Under the pieces are notes generated by a model, which was not told where the DNA came from, did not search any database, and saw only the letters and a list, made by a program, of their open reading frames with translations. The position numbers and the translations under genes were made by a program. A DNA stretch of 64,000 nt from positions 1,581,341-1,645,340 of the forward strand of contig CAJINV010000007.1 in NCBI GenBank assembly GCA_905178155.1, read 5' to 3'. Shown one piece after another: positions 34,132 through 45,570 of the stretch. How positions within the stretch are numbered: the first letter of the stretch is position 1; every line of letters starts with the position of its first letter. The DNA is from Amoebophrya sp. A120 (Eukaryota; Sar; Dinophyceae; Syndiniales; Amoebophryaceae).

Positions 34132-35861
34132 CAAAGTTCGTCCACCTCGAGTAGTGTCCTGACGTCGTCGGTTGGAATACCAAGGAGGGATGACGCTGCT
34201 GCAGCTGTTGGCGGTACAACAAATCATTTTAAAATGTTTTTCCGGCGTGAAGATCTTTGTGATTTATATGTTGCTTTGTTTATTTGCTGTATAAATATAA
34301 TATGGCATGACTTGCGGAGGTTGCGCTACCTCCATCTATTTCTTCATTCCAGGCACTGGCATACTTCATTCGCACTTCATACAAATCGAAATCTGACCTT
34401 CTTTAGGCACCATTCCTCGGCTACAACCTGCACGATCTGTCAGCACATCAAGCAGCAGCCTGCTCGACGACCCTGCTTCATCTGCGCAACAGCATTTGAG
34501 GACTCTAGCGGTTTCCCTTCACGCGTCAACGAATCGTCCACCAAGGACCACTTTGTACCATGTGCGTGCAACCAATCTGGACGATTCTGCTCTCGGAGTT
34601 GTAGGACCCGATGTGTTCTACGCGACCCTGACGCCGAGGGAGCTGTTTAGCTTCTTCTCAGCACCACCACCAGATTGTTCAAGAACTGCATCAGCAGCAG
34701 CTTCGTCTACATTTTCATTTGGCGAGAACACCAGTCAAGAATTTGCACTACACAATGGCTGTTCAGACAAAAATATGCTTCCGAGCAAAATTCTCTTCCG
34801 GCACAGAGTTCTTGCGGACGATGAGGCTTTCTTTCAGCAATTTCGCCAGATGGCAACGGACCTGTTTGCCACCGCGATTGTGGACAAGGACAATTCTAGT
34901 GCTAGTAGCAGTTACTCTTCTACTACCCCGGGTGCCGCGGCTGCTCCTGCTGTCCCAGCACCAGCTTCACCAGAAGATCAGAACCCATCACGAGGAAGTA
35001 AAAACTTCCGCCTCGTGTTTCCGCCTCCACTGCCCCCTCGCGGTTGGGTCGACGATGTGGTGCAAAATCACACGGAGATCCAGACAAATGGAAATGCAGC
35101 TGGCGTGTATCCAAGAAAAAACATGACTGTTCCGTTGTAGTCATCCTATTCTTTAGTTTCACTTCGCGAAGAAGAAGATGAAGATCTTGCTACTTCTTCC
35201 GGATGAACATGCAAGATGGCTGCATGGTCTGTTATGCTGTCCATGCATTGTAGTTCTTAGGGCCATTGTGAAATACGCTCTTTTTTTCTTGGATAGCATG
35301 GGAGCGGGAGGAGGAAGCAGTGAAACCCACAGGGTCGTTGTGAACTCCAACTCTGCACGGGGTTCGAAGCGAGGAAGTAGTAACTCCAAGCGGAGCACTG
35401 TCGGGCTGGAGCTGCAACTCAACTCGTCTTATCCTTATCCAGTGAAACAGTATCGCACTCGTACGAATGGCAGTCATGCGCAACAAATCTCTCTGTTTCT
35501 CATGGGGGAAATAAGCACATACAGATACAAATTCGAATTCCATTGGAAATTGTAATGCATTCCAGTACAATGTGTACGCCTACGATCATACTTTTGCAAT
35601 GCATACGTGTAGTTCCGCCCAGGCACCGGGGGCGACGAGGTGCAACGGGCTGATTTTGTCGGAAGTGAGAGTTGGAGCTCTCTGATGAAAGACTATCCCA
35701 CGCCCCAACTGTGCCTGTGCGGAATTTTTTGCTTTGTGACATGTCATATCGGTATAGGACTACAACAACGAACGTACTTTCCTCTATTTTTTTTGTTGTT
35801 ATCAACGATCGAAACTGGAACTACTACAGGTGTGCCTTCCCCACTAACTATGTATACATAG
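34132..35861 (+). CDS. Protein of unknown function, 5' end unresolved
   Basis: Exons 34132-34213, 34407-35107, 35301-35441 and 35613-35861 join in one frame (390 codons plus TAG). The gap 34214-34406 is a GT...CTTTAG intron; 35108-35295 is an introner; 35442-35612 is a GT-AG intron lying within an introner-like hairpin. The frame is open upstream of 34132 with no ATG. An AG at 34130-34131 after a T run suggests another exon upstream, perhaps the one starting at the ATG at 34060. The product has a Ser/Ala/Pro-rich middle and a segment reading RELFSFFSAP...FRHRVLADDEAFFQQFRQMATDLFATAIVD that looks globular. The hydrophobic C-terminal tail from about 35730 is doubtful, because a second frame is open there and could be the true end. 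Confidence 0.55.
35108..35295 (+). mobile_element. Introner, CAAGAAAAAA family
   Basis: 188 bp. The left arm TATCCAAGAAAAAACATG is inverse to the right arm ending GCTCTTTTTTTCTTGGATA. Target copies are gcgtg (35103-35107) and gcatg (35296-35300). Exact removal keeps the frame. A GT-AG alternative (GT/GTATCC ... GATAG/C) would add one codon. Confidence 0.8.
35436..35605 (+). mobile_element. Introner, AAAACAGTATCGCAC family
   Basis: 170 bp. The left arm TATCCAGTGAAACAGTATCG corresponds to the inverted right arm TATGCATTGCAAAAGTATGA. No matching 5-mer pair was found with this left edge. The reading frame is best explained by GT-AG splicing at 35442-35612 instead of exact removal. Confidence 0.65.
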
Positions 35862-36842
35862 GAATAAGTAGATTGATATATTCCCTCTTTGTCTGTACCT
35901 GTAGCTTTTACTTGATGCTGATTTTGATTTATATACCTGTCGGGCCGCTGGAAGAAGTGGCTCCTTCTCTTTGCCCTTGAAATACAGGATGATTGACTTT
36001 GTTCGTAATTATTTCTACTTCGATTTCGTTTTCTGCAAAAGTAAAGTCTCTGAAACAGTGAAAGAATTATGAAGTGAAACACCTTCTTGTACTCACCGGA
36101 CTATTTATTTTTAGTTGAAGTGAAACACCTTCTGGTGCTACATCCACCTGTTCATTTTTAGTTGGAAAAACAAATACTAATACAATGACAGTATAGAGAA
36201 ACTTGCTCCTTATTTTTTTGGCATGTAAAAAAAGTTAAATTGTTGGCTGAGCACGACGACTAAGCGTGATTTCCAGAGAGCAAGTAGTACGTGAACGAGT
36301 ATCAGCACTTTTTTGTATCAAAAATCGATACAGTAGATGATGCGAGGACGCATATGATTGCAATACCAGGACGATGGTGCTCGTCGTGTTCATTTAGTTG
36401 GCATCAACGCTGATATGGAAATTCATTCGAGCGCGGACTTGAGCAGCGAAACCACATTTTTATCACGCTTGATGTGAGCATCTGCATGAGCGCCAAATAC
36501 AAGTGCTGGTCGATTTATTTCGCCGCCCACCGCAGAGGCAGGCAGGAGGCACGCACTGTGACTGTGACTGGCACAATGATTGCGATCACAATTCAGTATA
36601 TCTTCGAGCCTACAACAACTACAGTATCCACGATTCTGGCGAGACAAAGGAATTAACCCATACTAACCCGGTAATTATATTGAAATTGTGTGAAGGAGCA
36701 GCTCCTGTGAGGTCTACAACCTTGCACGACGCACACAAACCAATATAGATGAGACAACCGTACTAGTTTTTTAGTGCCACCTGCCAGTAGCTTGAATAAA
36801 GCGTACTATTGTTGTACCACTTACTGTACCTAGCTCCGCAAC
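35862..36842. other. Intergenic region
   Basis: Contains an imperfect tandem repeat at 36071-36164 and short frames near 36420-36750 on both strands without recognisable character. Confidence 0.45.
36071..36164. repeat. Two imperfect tandem units of 46 and 48 bp
   Basis: Both units begin GAAGTGAAACACCTTCT and end TTTTTAGTTG (36071-36116 and 36117-36164). The middle is diverged. Confidence 0.75.
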
Positions 36843-37342
36843 ATGACAGAGGCCGAAACGACGCTTCGCCAGCGAGGCGAGAGTGAAACTGCGGCAGCGA
36901 GCGGCGCCAAAGAGGACCAGGGGAAGCCGTGTCCAATGAGTGGAAAGTACGGAACTTGTCCAGGTAGTACTTGGCACAATTGGAAAAGTAGTTTAAGTTT
37001 TTCATAAAAGAAAAATGGAGTTTCGTTTCTCAGTAGAAAAAGATGTCGACATACATAAAGCAAAAATGTTTTTCTAGTATCAAAGAAACTACCTCCGAAA
37101 TTACAGTTTCGGGCCTTCTGTCCTCCTCTCCCGCTGCAAAGAAGAAAGACCCGTTTGCCGCCGGCGCAAAATCTATGGTGCCGGCAACGACGGAAGCTTC
37201 GTCATCAGCCGCGAGCGGGGAGTCGTTTCTCTGGGCGTTGTGCCCGATCCACTGGGAGCGAAACACGCTGTACTTGATTCTTTTGGCCTACGTCCTGGGC
37301 ATACTGAACGGGCTTGTCGTTGCGAAGTGGTTCATTTACTAG
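36843..37342 (+). CDS. Small single-span membrane protein
   Basis: An ATG at 36843 (CAACATGAC context) opens 121 coding bases to a GT at 36964. The second part runs to TAG at 37340-37342 and ends in a hydrophobic helix, TLYLILLAYVLGILNGLVVA, only a few residues from the C-terminus. That is the layout of a tail-anchored protein. The acceptor is uncertain: CAAAG at 37084-37088 fits the phase, while CTAG at 37075-37078 does not. Alternatively the ORF starting at the ATG at 37043 (99 residues) is complete alone. No family is recognised. Confidence 0.45.
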
Positions 37343-39061
37343 CATCGGGCTTGTTGATAGTGAAGGTCAGAGTCTTTTCATGGACGAGAGGAGGTGGCTC
37401 AGTACATCGCCCGTCGCACCACAGCCGCAGCTCTGCGTTGATCTCATATGTTAAGGAAGGAAGAAGGAGACCCACGTGCTGGAGACCACGCAGCTGGCGG
37501 AGGGCAACGAGCGACTGTAGTAGAACGTCGTATAATTTAGGCCGCTTTTGGCAGTCGCAGAGCAGCTTGACAAGAACGACAACACACGACAATGCAACAA
37601 AATTAGTTCAACGGAGCATCAGCATCATGCGCATGATCATTCTAGCGACCAAAATGTACCACCTGCAAGCAATGTTTCTCTTGCACCCTGCTCATATTAG
37701 AGCAATGAGCTCTCAAGTACTAATAAATGCACATATTGGAGGACGAAGTCGAAGTCCGCCTCATGGAGAAAGGATCATCCGTGCCTCTGCAGTTGGACAA
37801 GTCGCCGCTCCCGGCTTTGTCCGTTCAGGCACGCGGTTCTTGTCAGGTCTTCGCTGTCGGAGAAGAATGAATGTTCACCGAGAAAGATCGTAATTTCGGG
37901 TACATCTACAACAGTGTGCTAGAACTACTTACAAGTGTAGAAATTTTGTAATTCGTGTAGGATTAAGTATCGATTTGATGTTTGCAGCTTCGAACTACCA
38001 ACGAACTCCACTAAGAGCAGTGGTGCTGCGTCGACCTAGACAAGTTGGCGTCGAAATTTCTGATTAGGCCAGCAGGTTTTACCCATGGCATTCCTTCGTA
38101 GTCGTGACACTGACACTTCGCTTAGTGCAAGACTTCTGGCACCCCAGGCGATCAGATTATTTTGAAAGAGAGATCATGAGCAAGACAATTAACGAAGACA
38201 CCGACCATGAGAAAACGGAGTGTGGTCCTCGCTATCGTCATTCCATCACGTAAAATACCGTTTGAAATCTAATGTGCAAAGCTTTAGAATAAAGAGCACC
38301 GGAGCAGCAGCGCCTGCAGCGACAAATGGGAATGGTCATGATCTCGTTGACCAGAACTAATTGGTGTGACTGACCAACAATGTTGACTGTGCCTCTTTCA
38401 GGATAGCGCAGGACAATCGAGTAGATCCACAAGGATACAACATACCTGCTTCTGCAGCATTCCCCTCGAACAAAAAAGTAGAAGCACGAGATCCTTAGAG
38501 ACACAGTCGTGATGAGTATTTTTGGTCACAAAGGTACACGGTGCCCAAGAAGATCACCAGAAAGTCAACAAGCGATTGGCAAGCTCCCACTATCTTGACC
38601 GAAATTCCATGTTAGTGGTTGCTTTTGATGCGTGTCTGTGAATGAAATGATGTTGAAGGTCTTGTGAAAGCAAATGCTCAATGGCTCCTTTCCGATCGCC
38701 TTGTCAATCCGGTCTTAAGAAGTTCACCCTGGCGAAAAACGAAAAAGATCAAGATCTTCCGTGATCGCAAATGAGAATATTTTTCTCGTGGTGCAAGGAG
38801 CTGATCTGTTAGTAAGTACTTGCAGATGACTTCTCTCAACCTGGCAGAAAGACCCATAGTAGCCGTAAAGACTCAAACCGTCGAATCGCATTTCGAAATT
38901 CTCACAGCAGGAACGACTGGGATGTTGATTTTCATACGATAGTACGAGCAGAAAGATATTGATCTACCTCTTGCCTTCGAAGGCGTCATCTTCGTCGAGA
39001 TAAATTTCCGCGAGCGTTTACGATTCGTTTCGGAGTAGATATCTTGATTTTTGACGTCAAA
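37343..39061. other. Intergenic region, nothing recognised
   Basis: About 1.7 kb without a convincing frame, repeat or introner arm. The long frame at 37240-37893 overlaps the membrane-protein gene in another phase and has no protein character. Confidence 0.5.
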
Positions 39062-42000
39062 ATGGCTTCGTCCGGCAAGACCACTCCCGCGGCCCAGCAA
39101 ACGGAAACCGCGAAGACCGCGCTGCGTGTGTTTGTCTCCGGGCTCCCCGATGCGGACACGCTCCCAGCGGCGGAACTGCAGAACTTCATCCAGCAGAGCC
39201 TGTCGTTCCGCCCCAAAGCGGTATTCTGGGCGGTGGGGAAGTTTTGCATCCAGCTGAAGAAGGAGTCCGAAGTGGAAGAAGTGGTCAGCTTTTTGGACAA
39301 ACAAGTCTACGCGACGACTGCCGATGAGAAATTCACGCTGCGAGCGACGCGGGCCGCGACCTTTGTGGTGAATGAGCACGACCTGAGCTGCGCGCTGGAC
39401 TTGAAACTGTCGAAAGCAGACGTAGCAGGGTTGGAGAAAAATCAGAAAAAAATCCCGGTGGAAGAAGCAATTCTGCAGATCCTCCCGGAGGGATTGCGGT
39501 CGAAAACCCATGTTCGCTCGTTTTTATCAGCAGATCAGGCAGCCGCAGCTGGCGACAATGGTAATAAAGCTGCTGCTACTGGTACTGCTTCCTCCTCCTC
39601 CGCCCCCTCCTCCTTCCACCGGCTTTTTTTCGCTAAGCGTGCCCACGTGCAGCCCGCATTACACACCTTGCAGCAGAAATTTGGAAAGGAAAAGTGCATT
39701 CTGTCCTCGATCGTGCCGCAGTTTACGTCCGGGAAGTCCGGTCGGCTGATCGTGCGAAATCTCCGGTTCACCGCCGAGGAAGTGCACGTGAGGAAAGCCT
39801 TCAGCAAGTTCGGCGAATTGAAGGAAGTTTCCTTACCCGGAAAAGTGAAGCAGGGCGGAGATCGCAAATTGGCCGGGGTCGCGTTTGTCGAGTTTGTGAA
39901 GCGGGAGGACGCGGCGAAGGCTTTGGAGCAGATGAACGGGAAGGAAATTTGCAAAAGGCCTATTGCGGTGGACTGGTGCTTGGGCAAAGATGTGTATCAG
40001 CAGATGCAAAATAGCAACAGGTCGGTGGAGATGAAGGTGGTAGATGAAAATCAGGAGAAGGAAGCAGAAGCCGAAAATAGTGGAACTTCAAGAACTTCAG
40101 CACAAAAAATAACTGCGGATGAAAATGAGAAAGACCACGACAGCGAAGAAGATGCTGGCTCAGAATCGGATCCAGATGCCGAAGAAGAGGAGTCGGATGA
40201 TGCCGAAGATGAAAGTCAAGAGCACGACGACGCACATGGAGATTCAAAAGAACGACCTGACCCTTCTGCTTCCAGTTCATCTTCCAACAAAAAAACACCG
40301 TCGTCAAATAAATCGAAAAGAGACACGGTGGAGGCCTTGTCCAGCGACAGTGAGGCAGATTCAGACGAGGAAGATAAAGGCGCAAACGAATCGGATTCGG
40401 GAGATGACGACGACAGACCGAAGACCGAGCTCGGAAAGAACGCCATCGTGAACTCCGAGGAGGACAAAAAGAAGGAAGTGTTCGTGTTGAATGTCCCTTT
40501 CGACGCGACGAAACAGGACTTGGAAGCCGCCTTTGCCCGTTACGGCCCGGTAGCGAGGGTGTATTTGACTCCCGACCACAGCAAGGTCAACCCGCACCGC
40601 GGGAGCTGCTTTGTCAAGTTCGTCCAGGAGAGCGCGGTACTCAGTCAGTTTTTTGAATATGTTTATCTTTATTGAATAAGATGAACTAGTCGGAGTTCCT
40701 GTCGTCTGATCTGATGGTGATGAAGATGCATGCCATAGTACCCGCCTTCAAATTAATGATTGACCTATTGTATTAAAACCAAAATAACGCACTAATATCA
40801 GGTCGACAAGGTCCTCGGTGAGGAGAAGCGTCTGCAGGAAAAACTTCGCGAATTCGGTTGCAAGCAGGCCGCGGCGGTAGGTCAGGGGTCCGCTGCGACG
40901 AAGCTGGATGGGTTCGGTCTCGTCGTTAAGGGGAGACGCCTCATCATTCGCAGGCTCGAGAGCAGAGAAGACGTGGCGCAAAAGTACCGATTTTGATTTC
41001 GCTTGGTACTTATCTTCAAGAATGAACTTCCTGCGCAAAATAAATAGATTCCGAATCGAATTGCAATGTTCATCACCATGGTTATGTTGTAGCTTTCGGT
41101 TTGCATTACGTCCTAAAGTAACAAGGTGCCATCGCATCAATATCAATTTGAACTTTCACTTCTACACTTTACTCTGCTCAGGTCCAAGAAGTCCCTGAAA
41201 GAGCAGCGGCAAGCGGCGCGCAACCAGTACGCACATTTGCACATGCTGGGCGCAATCGAGGAGACAGCGCCTGAATTCAAGGAACTGACCAAACAGGAGC
41301 AGCAGTTGCGAAAACAGTCGCTGCAGGAAAAGAAGTTTAAACTGAAAGACCCGAACTACATAGTGAACCCGAAACGGTTGGTGTTGAAGAACTTGGATTT
41401 GCAACTCGACTCCGCCGCGATCAAGGAGAAGGTCGCGATTGTCATGGCGGCACTGGAGAAGAGTCGGGAAGAGAAGAAAGCCGAGGAAGAGAGAAACGCA
41501 GAAGATGCATCTGCCTCTAGCACGAAAGTAGAGAAGAAAACGAAAAAGAAGAAAATAGACAAACTCAGATCCACTGCAGAGGACCCACAGGATCTCATCA
41601 AGCCGCACTTGCAGCAGGTCAGCAAAGCGGAGAGACATAAACAGCAGAACAAGATCGCGACCGTCAACTTGATGCGTTCTTCTGACCGAAAGACCGCGGA
41701 CGGGGTGAGAAGATCTCTCGGTTACGCCTTTGTCGAGTTCAAAAACCACACCGACGCGTTAGACGTCTTGAAGCTGATGAACAACAACCCGAAACTGCAA
41801 TCCATTGACATCAAAAAGAGACTCCTGGTCGAGTTTTCCTTCGACGATAAACGGGCGTTGCGGACGCAGGAACTGGCGAAAAAACGAAAAGATGAGAAGT
41901 TGGCCGCGGCGAAGAGGAGACGGGAAGACGGCGAGGCGGAAGATGGACAAGAGGGTGAACGCGGTGGTGTTGCTTCTACTAGTGGTGGTCCTACTGCGAA

Positions 42001-42511
42001 GAAGCAAAAAGGCGAAGGGAAGAAAGGAAGTAGTGGCACTTCAGCTCCTGTTTCATCAAGTTCTTCAACAGGAAAGGAGTCTAGCACCGCTGAAGATCCA
42101 AGTGAGCCAGCAAAGAAGAAGCAAAAGACCAAGGGAGGCGGAAAGGGCACGACCACCGGCAAGGGTGGTTCCAGCGAAGGGAACAAGAAAGTAGACCATC
42201 CTGGTGACTCCAAAGACAGCGATGCCGCATCTTCTCGTGGTCCTAAAAAGGAGAAGAAGCTGAGCCGCGGTCAGAAACAACGCATGAAGCGACGAGAGGA
42301 ACGAGCCAAGGCGGAGCAAGCCGCGAAGCCAGCGAGCGCTGTAACAGTGAAAAAACAAGGGAACAAGAACGAGCAGAGGCGCGAAACCGTGAAGCAGGCG
42401 AAAATAGCGGAAAAACGAGCTCTGAGAAAAGCGCAGAAGGAGAAAGAGAGGCAAAAGCACGCGGAAACGGATGACTTGGAGGAGAAGTACATGCGGGGAC
42501 TAAGGAGATGA
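39062..42511 (+). CDS. RBM28: RBM28/Nop4-type nucleolar RNA-binding protein
   Basis: Predicted ribosome-biogenesis factor acting in the nucleolus on pre-60S RNA, as known for Nop4p and RBM28. Exons 39062-40636, 40802-40983 and 41182-42511 give 1,028 residues with fitting phases (0, then 2). Both introns are ordinary GT-AG and no introner is present. The start ATG follows GTCAAA. A degenerate RRM-like fold lies at about residues 20-105. A clear RRM at about 227-310 has RLIVRNLRF and AGVAFVEF and ends RPIAVDWCLGKDVYQ, the 'AVDW' signature of this family. A third starts at about 472 (EVFVLNVPF, RGSCFVKF). The last, at about 650-790, has RLVLKNL and LGYAFVEFKNHTDALDVLKLMNNNP, very like RBM28. An acidic tract separates RRMs two and three; the tail is Lys/Arg-rich. 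A separate exon-like stretch at 42899-42982 (acceptor CCATTTAG) could be an alternative 3' end. Confidence 0.92.
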
Positions 42512-43763
42512 TAGCATGATGCGCAACGAGGACGAGCGAGGAGAAAGATCTTTTGTAGTGGTTGAGCTCGCGTCTTTCTCCACATCAAACCTGCAAAAAT
42601 GTGAAACGCAATTTTAATATTAGCGGCGTTGTGAAACATCAAATTCAAAAACGGGAATGAAATACAAAAGGGCACAAACTTGCAGCCACTCTCTGTGTTC
42701 ATCTGACTAGCTCTCGCCCGCGAACGGGAAAGGAAAACTTCAGCAGATCTGATGTAGTTAGTGCCCGTTTTAATATTCCGTGTCTTTTAGTTTTGGAATT
42801 GTGCTCCTTTTCATTCGTCGTTGAGATCCATTTTTTCCAACATCGGAACTAAGAAAAGCGCCTTTTAACACAAACCAACTACGACCCCCACCATTTAGGT
42901 CCTGTCCAATTCGGGTCAGAAGACGAAGCCGGGGCGCGGGGGTGCCAAGCCGAAACAGACCGCGACGACGCAGGAATCATAGCGCCCGTGCTCGGAAGCT
43001 ACGCTGTCGGTCGGTCTTTATGCTTTTTTTGCATGCCATTCATGTTCATCATTTAGAACCCTAATATTCGAGCGCCCTACTGGCCGTGTCGACATTCTCG
43101 TACGATTTCCAAAACCTTCGTTGGTCTGTACCAGAACGAGAAGTGATAGATCTGCTGACGCTCGTGATCTCGTTTGTACAAAAAGCTCTTCTGTAGATGT
43201 ACTTAGCTGTGTCGGATGCGATTCCATGCACAACAGAACTGTGCGTATGCAAAATGAGATGCTCAATAAAAAAAGTTCCTTTGTCAACCAACGATCATCT
43301 GTGCCACTTTGTGTGTCGTGACCACATGAGCACATTCTCACAATAAAAAACATTTCCCAATGAAATTACGCAGGACACAGGATGCTGATGCTTTGCTCTG
43401 GCTAGTGGTATTTAGCTCAAACACCGCCAAGATCGTACTCTCAGGCTGTTCGCATGGTTTTCTCCACTTACGTCGTGTATCCGTGGCTAGGATTCTTTTT
43501 TTGTTTTTCGTTCTTTTTTACTCTACCTGCTATACGCCTTCCGACGCTACCATACCTTGTCTTTCCTGACCTAGTCCCATTTCCGCACCTAGATATTCTC
43601 TATGCATATGCATTGACGTCCAGCATTCATGTTTGCAATTTTTTGTGCCTAGTCCCATTGCAGTCATCCTTCAGAAACCAACGGTAGCAAAATGTGTACA
43701 CGATGTTCTTCCTCGTCCCCGGCCTTCCAGCTCCGCTCCATGCTCGGCAGGGCTTTTTGCTCC

Positions 43764-43807
43764 GACCTGCTGGTGGTGCCGCCGGGTGACACGGGACCTA
43801 CTTCCGA
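43764..43807. repeat. 44-bp direct repeat, copy 1
   Basis: Begins GACCTGCTGGTGGTGCCGCC. It is repeated at 44124-44167 with one mismatch, a period of 360 bp. The DNA between contains further shorter echoes (GACCTGCCGG, GCGCGATG.T.TTCCG). Confidence 0.85.
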
Positions 43808-44123
43808 GCTGCGGGTGTAACTGCTACCGGAGTGAGGTCGATGCGTACCGCGACTGCGCCAAAGAGGCCAAGTAGCTGGTTTGGCCCTTTTGACGGCATG
43901 AACCCCGCCCGACGGGCTACTGTTCGGGACGTGTGCGCGACAAAACCGATCTCCGCCCAGAGGGTGTTCGTCGACGAAAGCTGGTCGGCATTCGGGCCCG
44001 ATGACGAAAGCTGGCTCAACCGGTTTGCTCAGCTGGTGGTGCCGATTTGACCTGCCGGTTTTGTGCGCGATGATATTCCGGGCGATCCGGCAGCTGGTCT
44101 TCTGCGCGATGGTGTTCCGATGT

Positions 44124-44167
44124 GACCTGCTGGTGGTGCCGCCGGGTGAAACGGGACCTACTTCCGA
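44124..44167. repeat. 44-bp direct repeat, copy 2
   Basis: Second copy of 43764-43807. Confidence 0.85.
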
Positions 44168-44565
44168 ATCGCCGCCTTTTGTTGTGCCTGTTGGTCTTTC
44201 GCACGGTGGTATGGCGCCCGTACACATATTCCCCGACCGACCTGTCCAACCCTGGAGCTCCTGTGGGTGATGCGATACTCCCTCCACGGACACGATTTAC
44301 GGACTCTACTTGCATCCCCGACCGCCAAGGCCCCGTCTTTGCACCTGCTACTCCGACTGTGATACCTCCGTTCGGATTTGCGTCTGCCGGTCGCTGTGTG
44401 GATTTGATGTTGATAAGAGGATGACGAGCTTTATTTATCGGAACTTTTATAACTCGAACGCCCGACGAAAGCAAAGGAACAAGTTTAAAACTAGTAAAAA
44501 CTTGTTTGCTTTTCTCCGACTGCTAGTGCCGCCACTAGATAGAGATACCTCTTCTATGAAAGTTC

Positions 44566-44648
44566 TCCTGATAGCTCACGTAGGCTCGCCTCGCCTGGTC
44601 CGCATTGTAAATTCTAACTTTATTATTATCTCCCCGACCGGAAGCTCG
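44566..44648. repeat. Diverged direct repeat of about 83 bp, copy 1
   Basis: Begins TCCTGATAGCTCA and contains CTCGCCTGGTCCGCATTGTA and ATTATCTCCCCGACC. It is repeated at 44869-44950 with several changes, a period of about 303 bp. Confidence 0.8.
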
Positions 44649-44868
44649 GCTTCTTTTTTACTTTTTGTTTCATACGACTGTGTTTGTGTACATCTCGGCA
44701 CTTGCGCTTATCGTGGTAGGATCCTACTTTCGATATCATCTACAACGAACGACCATCATCTACAACTTTTTTTTGAGCCCAACAAGGAGCTGACCACACA
44801 ACTAACGGGCTAGGACCACCCAGCACCTACATGGTGATTTTTAGGCGAGTGAATTTAAAATATAGCAT

Positions 44869-44950
44869 TCCTGATAGTTCATGTTGATCCGTCTCGCCTG
44901 GTCCGCATTGTAAAAACTCATGTATCATTATCTCCCCGACCTAAAGCTCG
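44869..44950. repeat. Diverged direct repeat of about 83 bp, copy 2
   Basis: Second copy of 44566-44648. Confidence 0.8.
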
Positions 44951-45486
44951 TTTGCTCTTTTCGTATAGGATTTCTATACATAGCTGCTAATTCTCGTAAC
45001 GCACAATAATTCAAAAGATCTGACGTATCTGTTGGTATGACTTTTTTGTATGCTTTCGCAGAGCCGCATCCTCTGTGATCCCGCCCTTCGTATGTATTTC
45101 CCATAGCTGTCTCCGAGCCGCTTTTTTCGGAAACGCTATGATCGCTTGTTCTGCCATCATTTGTATTCGTGGAGCCGCACCCTCCACTGCATTGTGCCGG
45201 CGCCTCATTGTACGATGTGCGAGCTGGGTACTTTGCCTGGCACTTTTGTGAGATTTGTAGATCCCCGGAAACATTTTTTTTTCGCTCACTTCGATCTTGA
45301 TCTTCAGTAGGGTTCACGCAGTTCTGTTATTTTCAATTTTTCTACGACTTTCATGTATACACGCAGAGATAGCTGGTACCCCTATTTGGTATCCTGTTTC
45401 TGGGGTACCCGGGAGCCGTTTCCTCCCTCGCTGGGTATAAGCGAATTCGCCCGTAAGGGTCCCGTCTAGGCGGTGTGAAAATGTTT

Positions 45487-45505
45487 GTTGTCTGCGAAAC
45501 GTAAA
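45487..45505. repeat. 19-bp direct repeat flanking the kinase-like gene, left
   Basis: GTTGTCTGCGAAACGTAAA, identical to 48769-48787. A variant with one inserted T follows at 45514-45533. The left copy lies 66 bp upstream of the kinase-like ATG. Confidence 0.9.
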
Positions 45506-45570
45506 CCTTTTCTGTTGTCTGCTGAAACGTAAACACTTCAAAAACAAATCTGTACCACAACATACACACC

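Larger units (their letters stand above)
42512..45570. other. Repeat-bearing region without a supported gene
   Basis: Holds two diverged direct-repeat pairs (entries below) and the words CCTAGTCCCATT at about 43570 and 43650. Minus-strand frames at 43664-44293 and 45011-45317 are open. The first carries SEVGPVSPGGTTSRS twice because of the DNA repeat. These may be remnants of a mobile element, but no family could be named. Confidence 0.45.

Noticed and set aside
42899-42982. Extra last exon of the RBM28-like gene (acceptor CCATTTAG, Lys-rich reading ending in TAG)
   Set aside because: No donor in the right phase before the stop at 42511, so not added to the model; mentioned as a possible alternative 3' end.
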